A stretch of 64,000 nucleotides of DNA from Candidatus Gastranaerophilales bacterium (GTDB taxonomy: Bacteria; Cyanobacteriota; Vampirovibrionia; Gastranaerophilales; Gastranaerophilaceae). Shown here piece by piece: positions 40,870 through 49,723 of this stretch. Each line of letters opens with the position of its first letter. The first letter of the stretch is position 1. A program made the position numbers and the translations under genes. The notes under the pieces are model-generated. The model was not told the DNA's origin. It was given only the letters and a program-made list of their open reading frames with translations, and did not search any database. The DNA is taken from positions 1-64,000 of the forward strand of contig CALUWD010000001.1 in NCBI GenBank assembly GCA_944324385.1. The letters run 5' to 3'.

Positions 40870-41826
40870 ATGCAACAAAAACCAATTCTTGAAATTAAAA
40901 ACTTTTCTCTTGGAATTGAAATTGACAATATTACATACCCTATTTTAAAAAATGTCAATTTTTCATTTTTCAAGGGTAAAATTCACGCTATAGTTGGTGA
41001 ATCGGGCTGCGGGAAGACTATGAGCGTGATGAGTGTTTTAAAATTGTTGCCCAAGGGTGCAAGGGTTTTGGGCGGTAAAATTATCTATGATAACAATAAT
41101 ATTCTTGACTATAACGAAAAGCAAATGCGTCAAATACGTGGTAGGAAAATTGCTCTTATTCCACAAGACCCTATGACCAGCCTAAATCCTTTATATACTA
41201 TTGAAAATCAGCTTTTAGAAGTTGTCATGTTGCATAATGACGTTTCAAAAGATGAAGCTTTAAAAATTGCTATTAAAACCCTTGAAAGCGTTGAGTTTAA
41301 AGACGCTAAAAACAGGATTAAATCATACCCACATGAGCTTTCAGGTGGAATGAAACAAAGAGTGATAATTGCAATGGCATTAGCCGCTAAAGCAGATATT
41401 TTAATTGCAGACGAGCCTACAACGGCACTTGATGTTACAATACAAGCTCAAATTCTGAAATTGTTGGAAAAAATAAAGTATCAGGGCAAAACAATTATAC
41501 TAATCACACATGACTTAGGCGTTGTAGCCCAATACAGCGATGATATATCAATTATGTATTTAGGTTCAATAGTTGAGCGTGCAAATACTAGTGAACTTTT
41601 TAAAAATCCTCATCATCCTTATACTAAAGCTCTTATTGAGGCTCTGCCCGTTAAAAAGGGTAAAAAATTAAAAAATATAAAAGGTCAGCCTGCGCCAATA
41701 ACTGAGTATATTCAGGGCTGTCAATTTAATCCAAGGTGCGAGAGAGCAGATGATTTTTGCACTTCTAAAATGCCTGAGATTAAAAATATTTCAAATTCTT
41801 CCGTTGCGTGTCATCATCCTTATTAG
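40870..41826 (+). CDS. Oligopeptide/dipeptide ABC transporter ATPase (OppD/DppD type)
   Basis: 318 residues. Walker A GESGCGKT (43-50), Q-loop PQDPMTSLNP, signature LSGGMKQR, Walker B ILIADEPTTALD and the H-loop THDLG are all intact. The C-terminal Opp-type extension contains HPYTKALIEALP and four cysteines typical of OppD, which may hold an Fe-S cluster. It probably energises the permeases at 21905-23935, which lack an adjacent ATPase. It is a single gene with its own promoter. Confidence 0.94.
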   Translation: MQQKPILEIKNFSLGIEIDNITYPILKNVNFSFFKGKIHAIVGESGCGKTMSVMSVLKLLPKGARVLGGKIIYDNNNILDYNEKQMRQIRGRKIALIPQDPMTSLNPLYTIENQLLEVVMLHNDVSKDEALKIAIKTLESVEFKDAKNRIKSYPHELSGGMKQRVIIAMALAAKADILIADEPTTALDVTIQAQILKLLEKIKYQGKTIILITHDLGVVAQYSDDISIMYLGSIVERANTSELFKNPHHPYTKALIEALPVKKGKKLKNIKGQPAPITEYIQGCQFNPRCERADDFCTSKMPEIKNISNSSVACHHPY

Positions 41827-41850
41827 TTGATTATTTTTTTTGTTTATATT

Positions 41851-41875
41851 AACCTTTTATTGTAAGGTTTATTTT
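41851..41875 (+). terminator. Probable terminator after oppD
   Basis: AACCTT-ttattgt-AAGGTT followed by TATTTTAAA. The stem is 6 bp and A/T-rich, so moderate strength. The remaining bases to 41960 form the rpsB leader, with a short palindrome TGGTA-gtta-TACCA (41884-41897) of unknown role. Confidence 0.55.
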
Positions 41876-41960
41876 AAATTCGTATGGTAGTTATACCAGC
41901 CCGCGCCAATAGGGGTAGAAAATTAAACCTTGAGTGGTAAAAATTGAAAGGACAAAAACT

Positions 41961-42716
41961 ATGGCAGTAGCAACATTAGTTGAATTACTAGATGCAGGTG
42001 TACACTTTGGTCACCAAACACAAAAATGGAACCCAAAAATGAAACCATTTATTTTTGGTGCTAAAAACGGTATTTACATTCTTGATTTAAGAAAAACATC
42101 TGATAAATTAGATGAAGCTTACGAAGCAGTCAGAGAAATGGCTGCAAGAGGCAGAAATATTCTTTTTGTAGGTACTAAAAAGCAAGCAATGGATGTTATA
42201 GCTCAAGAAGCAACTCGTGCTGGTGCATACTATGTTAACCGCAGATGGTTAGGCGGTATGATGACTAACTTTGAAACAATCAGAGGTAGAGTTAACAAAT
42301 TAAGAGAACTTGAATCTTTTATGGAATCAGGTCATGCGCAAAAATTACCTAAAAAAGAAGTTGCTCAATTGAACAGACAACTTGCAAAACTTTCTAAAAC
42401 ATTAGGCGGTATCAAAGAAATGAAAGGTATGCCTGATATGCTTTTTGTAGTTGACCAAAAGAAAGAATTAATCGCAATTCAAGAAGCTAATAAATTAAAC
42501 ATTCCGGTAATCTGTCTTGCAGATACAAATGCTGATCCTGATGGTATTGACTATATCATCCCAGGTAATGATGATGCTTTGCGCTCAATTAAACTTGTGG
42601 CTTCAAAACTTGCTGATGCAATTTTAGAAGGCAAAGAATTAAGACAAAATAAAGCTGCTGAAGGTAAAAAAATTGAGAAAATCGAAGCAGCAGATGCTAA
42701 TGTTACAGCTGAATAA
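41961..42716 (+). CDS. rpsB: 30S ribosomal protein S2
   Basis: 251 residues from ATG 41961, chosen because GAAAGGA lies 8 bases upstream; a GTG at 41934 would add nine residues. [25 protein letters not shown], the [14 protein letters not shown] block and [22 protein letters not shown] are hallmark S2 motifs. It is followed 15 bases later by tsf. Confidence 0.98.
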   Translation: MAVATLVELLDAGVHFGHQTQKWNPKMKPFIFGAKNGIYILDLRKTSDKLDEAYEAVREMAARGRNILFVGTKKQAMDVIAQEATRAGAYYVNRRWLGGMMTNFETIRGRVNKLRELESFMESGHAQKLPKKEVAQLNRQLAKLSKTLGGIKEMKGMPDMLFVVDQKKELIAIQEANKLNIPVICLADTNADPDGIDYIIPGNDDALRSIKLVASKLADAILEGKELRQNKAAEGKKIEKIEAADANVTAE

Positions 42717-42731
42717 AAAAGGAGTAAAACT

Positions 42732-43619
42732 ATGGAAATAAAAGCCTCTATGGTAAAAGAACTCAGAGATAAAACAGGCGCTGGTATGATGGATGCTAAA
42801 AAGGCTCTTGTTGAAGCTCAGGGTGATATGGAAAAAGCAGCAGAACTTTTAAGACAAAAAGGTATTGCTTCTGCTGATAAAAAAATGGGCAGAATTGCAG
42901 CAGAAGGTGCTGTTGCTTCATTTATTGAAGATAAAGTTGGCGCAATGGTTGAAATGAACTGCGAAACAGACTTTGTTGCAAAAAATGAAAACTTCAAGGA
43001 CCTTGCAAATATGATGGCTCAGGCTGTTGCAAAACTTAATCCTAAATCAGTTGAAGAAATGCTTGAGTTGGATTGCCCTGTATGCAAAAAGAAAATCGAC
43101 GATGTAATTAAAGAACAAATCGCAAAAATCGGCGAAAAAATTACAATCAGAAGATTTGTTCGCTATGAAGCTCCTTGCTGCGTTTCAAGCTATATTCACA
43201 ATGGCAAAATTGGTGTTTTGCTTGAAACAAAATGCGAAGGCGCATGCTCTGATGAAACAAAAGCAATTGCAAAAGATATTTGCTTGCACATAGCTTCATC
43301 AGCTCCTGAGTTTGTTTCAAGAGATCAAATCCCTCAATCTGTAATTGATGAAGAAACAAGGATTGAAATGGGTAAAGAAGACCTTGCAAACAAACCCGAA
43401 GCAATCAGAGCAAAAATTGTTGAAGGTCGTGTTAACAAACAAATGGCTCACAAGGTTCTTTTGGAACAACCATTTGTTAAAAACCCTGATGAAACAATTG
43501 AACAATTAATCAAAGGTAAATTGTCAATTGTAAGATTTGACAGATTTGTTCTTGGCGAAGGCTTGGAAAAAAGACAAGATAACTTTGCAGAAGAAGTAAT
43601 GAATCAAATCAAAGGCTAA
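42732..43619 (+). CDS. tsf: Elongation factor Ts (cysteine-rich variant)
   Basis: 295 residues. VKELRDKTGAGMMDAKKALVEA is the N-terminal signature, and EMNCETDFVAKNE the core contact with EF-Tu. Between these landmarks and the C-terminal module there are several cysteines (CPVC, CC, CEGAC, and others, about eight in all), more than in most EF-Ts. It exchanges GDP for GTP on EF-Tu. AAAAGGAG is 8 bases upstream. A strong terminator follows. Confidence 0.97.
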   Translation: MEIKASMVKELRDKTGAGMMDAKKALVEAQGDMEKAAELLRQKGIASADKKMGRIAAEGAVASFIEDKVGAMVEMNCETDFVAKNENFKDLANMMAQAVAKLNPKSVEEMLELDCPVCKKKIDDVIKEQIAKIGEKITIRRFVRYEAPCCVSSYIHNGKIGVLLETKCEGACSDETKAIAKDICLHIASSAPEFVSRDQIPQSVIDEETRIEMGKEDLANKPEAIRAKIVEGRVNKQMAHKVLLEQPFVKNPDETIEQLIKGKLSIVRFDRFVLGEGLEKRQDNFAEEVMNQIKG

Positions 43620-43633
43620 ATATAAAACAATAA

Positions 43634-43669
43634 AAAACGCCCTCTTTTAAATAAAGGGGGCGTTTTGTT
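43634..43669 (+). terminator. Intrinsic terminator after tsf
   Basis: An 11-bp stem (AAAACGCCCTC paired with GGGGGCGTTTT, one G-T pair) with an A/T loop and a T-rich tail. Confidence 0.93.
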
Positions 43670-43687
43670 TTACATGCTCCATGTTAA

Positions 43688-43696
43688 TGATAAAAT
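43688..43696 (+). promoter_or_regulatory. Extended -10 for queD
   Basis: TG-a-TAAAAT ends 6 bases before the ATG at 43703, so a leaderless mRNA is likely. Confidence 0.5.
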
Positions 43697-43702
43697 AAAG
43701 TC

Positions 43703-44059
43703 ATGTTTGAAGTTAAAATAGAAACAAGTTTTTCTGCAGCTCATCATTTGCTCAATTACAAAGGTAATTGTGAAAATCAGCATGGGCACAATTGGAAGGT
43801 AGAAGTTTATATTCAGGGTGAAAACCTTGATAAATCAAATATTTTAGTTGATTTTAAAGTTTTAAAAAAGACTGTTAATGAAATAATTGACTATCTTGAT
43901 CATAAAGATATAAATGAATTGCCTGAATTTAAAGATGTTTCGCCAAGTTCAGAAATTATTTCAAAATTTATTTATAAAAAAGTAAAAGAACATTTTAGCG
44001 GAGTTTCGCGAGTGAATGTTTGGGAGACTCCAACATCAAGGGCATCTTATTGGGAGTAG
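43703..44059 (+). CDS. queD: 6-carboxy-5,6,7,8-tetrahydropterin synthase
   Basis: 118 residues. FSAAHHLLNYKGNCENQHGHNW supplies the zinc histidines and catalytic Cys23, and YLDHKDINEL and the C-terminal VWETPTSRASY are typical QueD/PTPS landmarks. QueD makes carboxytetrahydropterin for queuosine. The last step enzyme queH is at 63275. It is 3 bases ahead of uppP, but the shared function is not evident. Confidence 0.94.
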   Translation: MFEVKIETSFSAAHHLLNYKGNCENQHGHNWKVEVYIQGENLDKSNILVDFKVLKKTVNEIIDYLDHKDINELPEFKDVSPSSEIISKFIYKKVKEHFSGVSRVNVWETPTSRASYWE

Positions 44060-44062
44060 AGT

Positions 44063-44905
44063 ATGCAAGTTTTGCAAGCAGTTTTTGTTGGCGCAGTACA
44101 GGGTATTAGTGAGTTTTTGCCTATTTCAAGTTCGGCACACATTGTATTTGCACAGTCTTTGTATAAAATTACAACAGGCGTAAATTTTTTAAATGAAGTA
44201 GGATCTGAGGAAATATTTTTTGACATAATCGTTCACCTTGCAACCCTTCTTGCGGTATTTATTTTCTTTAGAAAAGATATTTTTGAAATACTAAAAGCTT
44301 TTTTTCTAGGCCTTAAAAATAAAGACTACACAAGTCCCGACTTTAAAACCGCAGTTTTTATACTTGCTGCAACTCCTATCACTTGTATTGTTGCTTTACT
44401 TTTAAAAGAACCTACACACGCTCTTGTCGAAAATCCTAAAATTGTTAGCATATTTTTAATTGTTACAGGTTTTATACTTTACTTTAGCGAAAAATTAAAG
44501 TCTAAAAATAAAGATATGAATTTAAAAACAGCTCTTTGGACTGGGCTTGCCCAAGGTCTTGCAGTTTTTCCGGGGCTTTCTCGCTCGGGTTTAACTATTG
44601 CAACGCAAGTATTTATGGGCATGGATAGAGTAAAAGCTGCAAGATTTTCATTTTTAATGAGCATACCTGTAATTTTAGGTGCCTCTATGGCATACCCTTT
44701 GCTTGAAATGGATCTTTCACAAATGGCAAACTTCAACTACAAAGCTATATTCTGGGGCTTTATGACATCTTTTATTGTGGGCTACCTGTGTGTTAAGTAT
44801 TTTATGAAACTTTTGGGCAAAGTTACCCTTAAATGTTTCTCGTATTACTGCTTTGTCGTCGGGGCTCTGATGTTTGTACTATTCTCAGTCTGCCATCGTC
44901 TTTAA
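44063..44905 (+). CDS. uppP: Undecaprenyl-diphosphatase
   Basis: 280 residues, about eight membrane segments. The motif QGISEFLPISSSAH (14-27) and PGLSRSG near residue 174 are the family's two catalytic blocks. It recycles the lipid carrier for peptidoglycan and other glycans and confers bacitracin resistance. The 3' end overlaps the convergent nucleotidase gene by 77 bases. Confidence 0.96.
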   Translation: MQVLQAVFVGAVQGISEFLPISSSAHIVFAQSLYKITTGVNFLNEVGSEEIFFDIIVHLATLLAVFIFFRKDIFEILKAFFLGLKNKDYTSPDFKTAVFILAATPITCIVALLLKEPTHALVENPKIVSIFLIVTGFILYFSEKLKSKNKDMNLKTALWTGLAQGLAVFPGLSRSGLTIATQVFMGMDRVKAARFSFLMSIPVILGASMAYPLLEMDLSQMANFNYKAIFWGFMTSFIVGYLCVKYFMKLLGKVTLKCFSYYCFVVGALMFVLFSVCHRL

Positions 44906-46400
44906 TTACTAAATTATCTTTATCCTGACGGTTCTTAATGTAGTTTATCAATGTAATATCTTTGTCGTAGTCAAATTTTTCAACTTGCCCTTTTGGTACC
45001 ATTTCGGGATACTCTTTGCCATTAGCTACAAAACTGTCAAGTGCAATAGTATACATTTTAGTTTTCGAAGGGGTATTTGGGTCTATTATTGTTTCTTTGC
45101 CATCTCTATCTAGAAAACTTATCGATAATAATTTTCCATTTGAATCAATTGTGTATTTAATGCCACTGAACTGTAGTAGCCCTGGGTATCCGTCAACTGC
45201 GCTCATTGTGCGCTCAGATGCATTTTTTATAGCACTTACAATTTGTTCTTCGCTCATTTGAGTTTTAATGAGCTCGTTTTTCATAGGTGTAGATTCTTCC
45301 ACATCAGCTTCGGTTAATTTTCCCGTTTGTGGCACTTTTCTTACATTTGCGCTATTTATTACTGCAATGTCTGTACCTAGTGCCTCTTTCATTGAATCGG
45401 CTATTTGCGCTGTCCAGGCGCAAGGTGCAATTCTTCTGTTTTCTGGCATTGGGTCTATTTCTTTTATTTTTCCTATTTTTGGAGAAGGACCAATTTCGCC
45501 GTCTTTTATGCTCTCAATTACCGAGTTTTTCTTTTTACTTGTTTCAACAATGGTGTTTGAGACGCTCTTTAGTATACCGTTAACATCAAATTCTGCATTT
45601 AAAATACCGTAATTTTCGGCATTTTGTCCTGCTTGCAATATTATTACAGGTTCACCGGATTTGCTTCTAACAAGATTTTTGCTTTCTTTTACGCCCTCAA
45701 TTTTATCATGAGAGTGTCCACCGACGATAATATCGACCCCATCAAGTTGTCCTGCAAGCTTTTCGTCTAGGTCTTTGCCAATGTGCGAAAGAATAATAAT
45801 TTTATTTACGCCTTGTGATTTTAATTTGTCTATTTCGTTTTGTGCTGATTTTACCGTCTGTTCGAAATCTTCAACAACTACATCGGAAACTTTATCAATT
45901 GAAACGACGGTTTTTAGGTCAAGTGGTGATAAGCCTATGATGCCGTATTTATTGCCATTTTCCTCTTTTATTATTGAATTTGCCACACCATCTATGTTAT
46001 GACCCTGTGTAGTTTTCAGGTTTGATGAAATAAATTTCGTATTTTTTGAATTTTTAATTGCATTTTTTAGATTTTTACTACCGTTGTCCAATTCGTGATT
46101 GCCAATTGTGCTGGCATCAATGCCCATGTAATTCATTAAATTTAATATAAGATTGTTTTTCTTTGTGTTTCCGCCAGACCAGCTATCACCTGCTATAAGC
46201 TTAAGTGTATCAAAGTTGCCACCTTTTGTTGCGGAGTCAAAGTAAAGCGAACCACTTAAGACGCCGCCCAAGTTGTCTGTTTGCCCATGCCAGTCATTTG
46301 AATAAAAAAGCTTTAATTTTGTTGTGTTTTCTTGTGCTGCCGGCTGTTTTATATATGTAATGTATCTTGAATTTATTTGTTCCATACCGCAATAAAACAT
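44829..46400 (-). CDS. 5'-nucleotidase/2',3'-cyclic phosphodiesterase family protein without signal peptide
   Basis: 523 residues. The metal centre is DWHG (36-39), GNHE (100-103), SHIGKD and GGHSH; the C-terminal 5'-nucleotidase domain follows from about residue 320. Members are usually exported or surface nucleotidases, but here the N-terminus (MFYCGMEQINSRYITYIKQP) has no signal peptide. An in-frame ATG six codons in is an alternative. The last 25 codons overlap uppP convergently. Substrate uncertain (nucleotide, UDP-sugar or cyclic phosphodiester). Confidence 0.88.
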   Translation of the reverse strand: MFYCGMEQINSRYITYIKQPAAQENTTKLKLFYSNDWHGQTDNLGGVLSGSLYFDSATKGGNFDTLKLIAGDSWSGGNTKKNNLILNLMNYMGIDASTIGNHELDNGSKNLKNAIKNSKNTKFISSNLKTTQGHNIDGVANSIIKEENGNKYGIIGLSPLDLKTVVSIDKVSDVVVEDFEQTVKSAQNEIDKLKSQGVNKIIILSHIGKDLDEKLAGQLDGVDIIVGGHSHDKIEGVKESKNLVRSKSGEPVIILQAGQNAENYGILNAEFDVNGILKSVSNTIVETSKKKNSVIESIKDGEIGPSPKIGKIKEIDPMPENRRIAPCAWTAQIADSMKEALGTDIAVINSANVRKVPQTGKLTEADVEESTPMKNELIKTQMSEEQIVSAIKNASERTMSAVDGYPGLLQFSGIKYTIDSNGKLLSISFLDRDGKETIIDPNTPSKTKMYTIALDSFVANGKEYPEMVPKGQVEKFDYDKDITLINYIKNRQDKDNLVIKDDGRLRIVQTSEPRRQSSNTRNI

Positions 46401-46419
46401 GTGAATGTAAAAAATTGCC

Positions 46420-47718
46420 CTAAGGTGAAATTTTATTAAAAAGATTTAAAAATTCGGGAAATGATGTATTTATCCAGTTAAAATCTTTAATTTTCACGTC
46501 ATTTTTGCATACAAGTCCTGCAACAAAATAACTCATTGCCAGTCTGTGGTCTAAATGTGTTTCTACTTCACATCCGCCAATTAATTCTTTTTTGTTGCCG
46601 TTAATTATGAATCCGTCTTGCTTTTCTTCTATTTCTACGCCGATTTTTTTAAGCCCTTCACTAAGTGCGCTTATTCTGTCAGATTCCTTATTTCTTAGGT
46701 CTTGCGCGTCTTTTACAGTTGTTTCTCCTTCAGCACAAGAGGCAAGCACAGCTATTATGGGCAACTCGTCAATTAGCCTTGGTATAATTTCTCCTGAAAT
46801 CTCGCAACCAATCATATTAGGACTGTAGCTAACTTTAATGTCGCCAACTTCCTCATTTGAAATAATTTTTTTGTCAAGAATTTTATAATTAACATTCATC
46901 TTGTCAAATACATCTAAAATACCTGTGCGAGTTGGGTTTAGTCCAACATTTTTTATAATTATTTTGCTATCTGGGACAATTGCTGCCATTACCATAAAAA
47001 ACGCTGCTGATGAAATGTCGCCTGCAATTTCGATGTCTTTTGGCGCTAGCTTTGACTTTTGAATCTTTGTATAAAAACCGTTTTTATCTTGCCCTGTTTC
47101 AATTTGCGCTTCAAGATATTTAAACATACGTTCTGAGTGGTCGCGCGAGAGTGTTTTTTCATAAACTGTAGTTATGCCATTGGTGTTTAGGCCTGCAAGT
47201 AGTATGCAAGACTTAACCTGAGCTGAGGCAATTGGGCTAAAATATTCAATTGGGTTTAAATTTATACCCTCTATTTCAAGCGGTGCTTTAAAATTGTTAG
47301 ACTTTATCTTAGCCCCCATTAGGCTTAGCGGTTCTATAACCCTTTTCATGGGACGTTTTGAGAGGCTTTCATCTCCAATAAGCATACTTTTAAAATTCTG
47401 GGCGGCCAGCATACCTGCTAGCAGTCGCATTGATGTGCCAGAGTTGCCACAATCCAGCGCTTTTGAGGGCGCGCAAAACTCTTTTGGTGAATTTAGAATA
47501 AGTGTTCTTTTGTCAATAAAATTAACTTCGCAGCCAAGTGCTTTTATAATTTCTAATGTTGCTCTGCAATCTGCGCCAAAAGAAAAATTTGAAATTTTAA
47601 TTTTGCCTCCTGTTTGAGAGCCAAAAATCAAACTTCTGTGTGATATGGACTTGTCAGGGGGGATTATTATTTCCCCCTTAAGTCCGTTTTTTATTTTTTT
47701 ACAAATAATGTCTTTCAA
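46420..47718 (-). CDS. aroA: 3-phosphoshikimate 1-carboxyvinyltransferase (EPSP synthase)
   Basis: About 432 residues from a TTG at 47718, preferred because GGTGAG precedes it by 4 bases; an upstream TTG at 47736 in the same frame lies inside speE. PPDKSISHRSLIFGS, DCGNSGTSMRLLAG, and LPIIAVLASCAEG with EVETHLDHRLAMS are the substrate-binding blocks. It is the sixth step of the shikimate path. LLAGMLAAQNF and GDESLSKRPMKR suggest the class I/II choice cannot be made by eye. It directly follows speE. Confidence 0.95.
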   Translation of the reverse strand: MKDIICKKIKNGLKGEIIIPPDKSISHRSLIFGSQTGGKIKISNFSFGADCRATLEIIKALGCEVNFIDKRTLILNSPKEFCAPSKALDCGNSGTSMRLLAGMLAAQNFKSMLIGDESLSKRPMKRVIEPLSLMGAKIKSNNFKAPLEIEGINLNPIEYFSPIASAQVKSCILLAGLNTNGITTVYEKTLSRDHSERMFKYLEAQIETGQDKNGFYTKIQKSKLAPKDIEIAGDISSAAFFMVMAAIVPDSKIIIKNVGLNPTRTGILDVFDKMNVNYKILDKKIISNEEVGDIKVSYSPNMIGCEISGEIIPRLIDELPIIAVLASCAEGETTVKDAQDLRNKESDRISALSEGLKKIGVEIEEKQDGFIINGNKKELIGGCEVETHLDHRLAMSYFVAGLVCKNDVKIKDFNWINTSFPEFLNLFNKISP

Positions 47719-47719
47719 G

Positions 47720-48562
47720 CTACTCACCAAGTGCAATTTCTCTTACAAAATTTGGAACATCAAAAACTGCCGTTTGCATTCTTGTATTATAAATTTTGCA
47801 AAGTTTTGAAATTTCATCTGCCCTGTCTTTGTCCACTTTTTTGTGGCAATGTGGCACTTCAACTTCATCAGAGCAAAATGCCCATGACCAGTATCCCCCA
47901 GGGTATGTTGGAATTGGCCCGCAATATGGTGCAACATTTTTAAAGACTTTTCTTAAAAGTTTATACATTTTGCCCATTTCATTGACATTTGCAAAAGGTG
48001 ATTCTGACTGAGGTACTACAATTCCACCTTCGCGCAGAGAATTTTTAACATTTGTATAAAATTCTTCCGTAAACAAGCCTTCTCCTGGGCCCATTGGGTC
48101 TGTAGAATCAATTAAAACAACATCGTAGCAATTTTTCTTATTTTTAATAAACTCTATAGCATCTTCAACATATACTTTGACTTTTGGGTCATCTAATTTG
48201 CAGGCAATTGTTGGTAAAAACTTTTTGCTTGCTTCAATTACCATGCCGTCAATTTCGCACATTTCAACACTTTTTACTGATTTGTGCTTTAAAACTTCTC
48301 TGACTGTTCCGCCATCGCCACCGCCTATGACCAAAATATTTTCAGGGTTTTTATGTGCGATAAGTGGTATGTGAGAAATCATTTCATGGTAGAAAAACTC
48401 ATCTTTCTCTGTTGTCATCATAAGCCCATCAAGAGTTAAAACGTTGCCTAAGCCTTTGCTTTTAAAAATTTCAACCTCTTGAAATTCTGATTTGTCTTTA
48501 AATAATGTTTCTTCTTTTTCAATTGCTACTCCATAGTGCAGCTGGTTTATTTCATGGTACAT
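47720..48562 (-). CDS. speE: Spermidine synthase
   Basis: 280 residues. The N-terminal beta domain (HYGVAIEKEETLFKDKSEFQ), then the nucleotide-binding LVIGGGDGGTVREVLKH and catalytic DAIEFI and DSTDPMGPGEGLF segments. It transfers an aminopropyl group from decarboxylated S-adenosylmethionine to putrescine, producing methylthioadenosine, which mtnP at 12283 can recycle. AAGGAT precedes the ATG. No speD or speA is adjacent. Confidence 0.96.
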   Translation of the reverse strand: MYHEINQLHYGVAIEKEETLFKDKSEFQEVEIFKSKGLGNVLTLDGLMMTTEKDEFFYHEMISHIPLIAHKNPENILVIGGGDGGTVREVLKHKSVKSVEMCEIDGMVIEASKKFLPTIACKLDDPKVKVYVEDAIEFIKNKKNCYDVVLIDSTDPMGPGEGLFTEEFYTNVKNSLREGGIVVPQSESPFANVNEMGKMYKLLRKVFKNVAPYCGPIPTYPGGYWSWAFCSDEVEVPHCHKKVDKDRADEISKLCKIYNTRMQTAVFDVPNFVREIALGE

Positions 48563-48617
48563 ATTTTTATCCTTTTTTTAAACTCTCTTAATCTATTATA
48601 CAAAAAAGCAAATTATT

Positions 48618-48626
48618 TGCTATAAT
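48618..48626 (+). promoter_or_regulatory. Extended -10 before the gene at 48638
   Basis: TG-c-TATAAT ends 11 bases before the ATG at 48638, leaving a leader of only about 4-5 bases. Confidence 0.55.
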
Positions 48627-48637
48627 AAAAACAACTT

Positions 48638-48922
48638 ATGAGAAATGTCATCCTAAAATCTTTTGAAGACTTCATTGCGCAACCTTTGGGAATTTTGCAT
48701 AAAAAAATAATCCAAATTGCAAATTTAAAATCGGATTTTGTAAGTACGAAGTCTGTGAATGTTGAACTTATGGATGATACTGTTCAGGTTAATGTTGTAA
48801 ATAATGATAATGTTTATAATCTTTTATCAGCAGTTGTTTATAAAAAAAGACTTAATGAATTGAGAACAGCCAACTATGAAAATAAAGAAAGCGAATTTTT
48901 TACTAAGCTCACCAAATCTTAA
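48638..48922 (+). CDS. Uncharacterised protein upstream of engB
   Basis: 94 residues, not recognised. A mixed alpha/beta pattern: residues 1-30 likely helical (SFEDFIAQPLGILHKKIIQI), then two beta strands (SVNVELMDDTVQVNVV), then a helix. No membrane or signal segment. It overlaps the engB start by 47 bases, so translation is linked to engB. It could be a small RNA- or ribosome-associated protein, but no motif proves it. Confidence 0.7.
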   Translation: MRNVILKSFEDFIAQPLGILHKKIIQIANLKSDFVSTKSVNVELMDDTVQVNVVNNDNVYNLLSAVVYKKRLNELRTANYENKESEFFTKLTKS

Positions 48923-49463
48923 GTTGTGTCCGCAAACTAGTTTGTGTGAATTTGCGCTTTTAGGTCGTTCTAATGTTGGCAAATCTACTTTTATAAATAC
49001 TCTTTGTAATAACAAAAGTCTTGCAAAAACATCCAATACCCCTGGAAAAACAAGGCTAATTAACCTTTTTGAAATAGAAACTACATCAAATCCTTTTATA
49101 ATTGCAGATTTACCTGGGTATGGTTTTGCAAAAGTTTCTAAGCTCGAGCAAGCACAATGGCAAAAAAAACTTGAGGAGTATTTGCTAAAGCGTGAAAATC
49201 TTATCTCATGTGTGCAATTTATTGATGCTCGCCATGAAATTCAAAAAAATGATTTTCAAATGCATGAGTGGTTAAAAATTAATGGAATTGACAATTTCGT
49301 CATACTTTCAAAATGTGATTACATTTCAAGAAATGATATTTCAAAAAGAATTTCTGAAATAAAAAAATACTTTGGTGTTGATGCACTGCCATTTTCCTCT
49401 AAAAACCGCTTTTACGTGGATGATGTGTTAAATTACTTTGAAAATTTATGTAACAATTCTTAA
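48876..49463 (+). CDS. engB: Ribosome biogenesis GTPase EngB/YsxC
   Basis: 195 residues, the usual size. G1 is GRSNVGKST (30-38), G2 contains SNTPGKTR, G3 is DLPGYG, and G4 NKCD-like is LSKCDYIS. It assists 50S subunit assembly. It starts inside the preceding gene (47-base overlap) and has its own weak upstream AAAG. It is followed by a small gene after 41 bases. Confidence 0.95.
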   Translation: MKIKKANFLLSSPNLKLCPQTSLCEFALLGRSNVGKSTFINTLCNNKSLAKTSNTPGKTRLINLFEIETTSNPFIIADLPGYGFAKVSKLEQAQWQKKLEEYLLKRENLISCVQFIDARHEIQKNDFQMHEWLKINGIDNFVILSKCDYISRNDISKRISEIKKYFGVDALPFSSKNRFYVDDVLNYFENLCNNS

Positions 49464-49490
49464 TTTCGCATGCTTATATAAATAAAAAAT

Positions 49491-49499
49491 GTTATAGTC
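49491..49499 (+). promoter_or_regulatory. Extended -10 before the gene at 49505
   Basis: TG-t-TATAGT ends 5 bases before the ATG at 49505. It would produce a leaderless transcript for the DUF2344-rng operon. Confidence 0.55.
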
Positions 49500-49504
49500 T
49501 TGTT

Positions 49505-49723
49505 ATGGAGAGTCCAATTTCTAGGAGTTACATAAATGATTGCACTTTTAATCAGATGATTAAAGAGGCACGTGCACTTCAGATTAAAGACACCCTAAAA
49601 AAAATGGGCGAATTAAATCGTTCGCATAGAGAAGATATATTAGATAAAGTCCTTGAACATACTTCTAAATTCAGGGTACAAGATAAGTTTAAAGCATTAA
49701 AAAATGCAGCAAAAAGTTCATAA
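49505..49723 (+). CDS. Small uncharacterised protein (72 residues)
   Basis: 72 residues, not recognised. It is helical and basic at its C-terminus (SKFRVQDKFKALKNAAKS). It overlaps the next gene by 20 bases and has a close promoter, so it is the first gene of the DUF2344-rng run. It may help couple translation of the downstream genes. No domain or metal motif seen. Confidence 0.65.
   Translation: MESPISRSYINDCTFNQMIKEARALQIKDTLKKMGELNRSHREDILDKVLEHTSKFRVQDKFKALKNAAKSS

Noticed and set aside
41876-41960. A known rpsB leader RNA
   Set aside because: There is a short palindrome and a GC-rich patch, but I could not match it to a known leader structure by eye.
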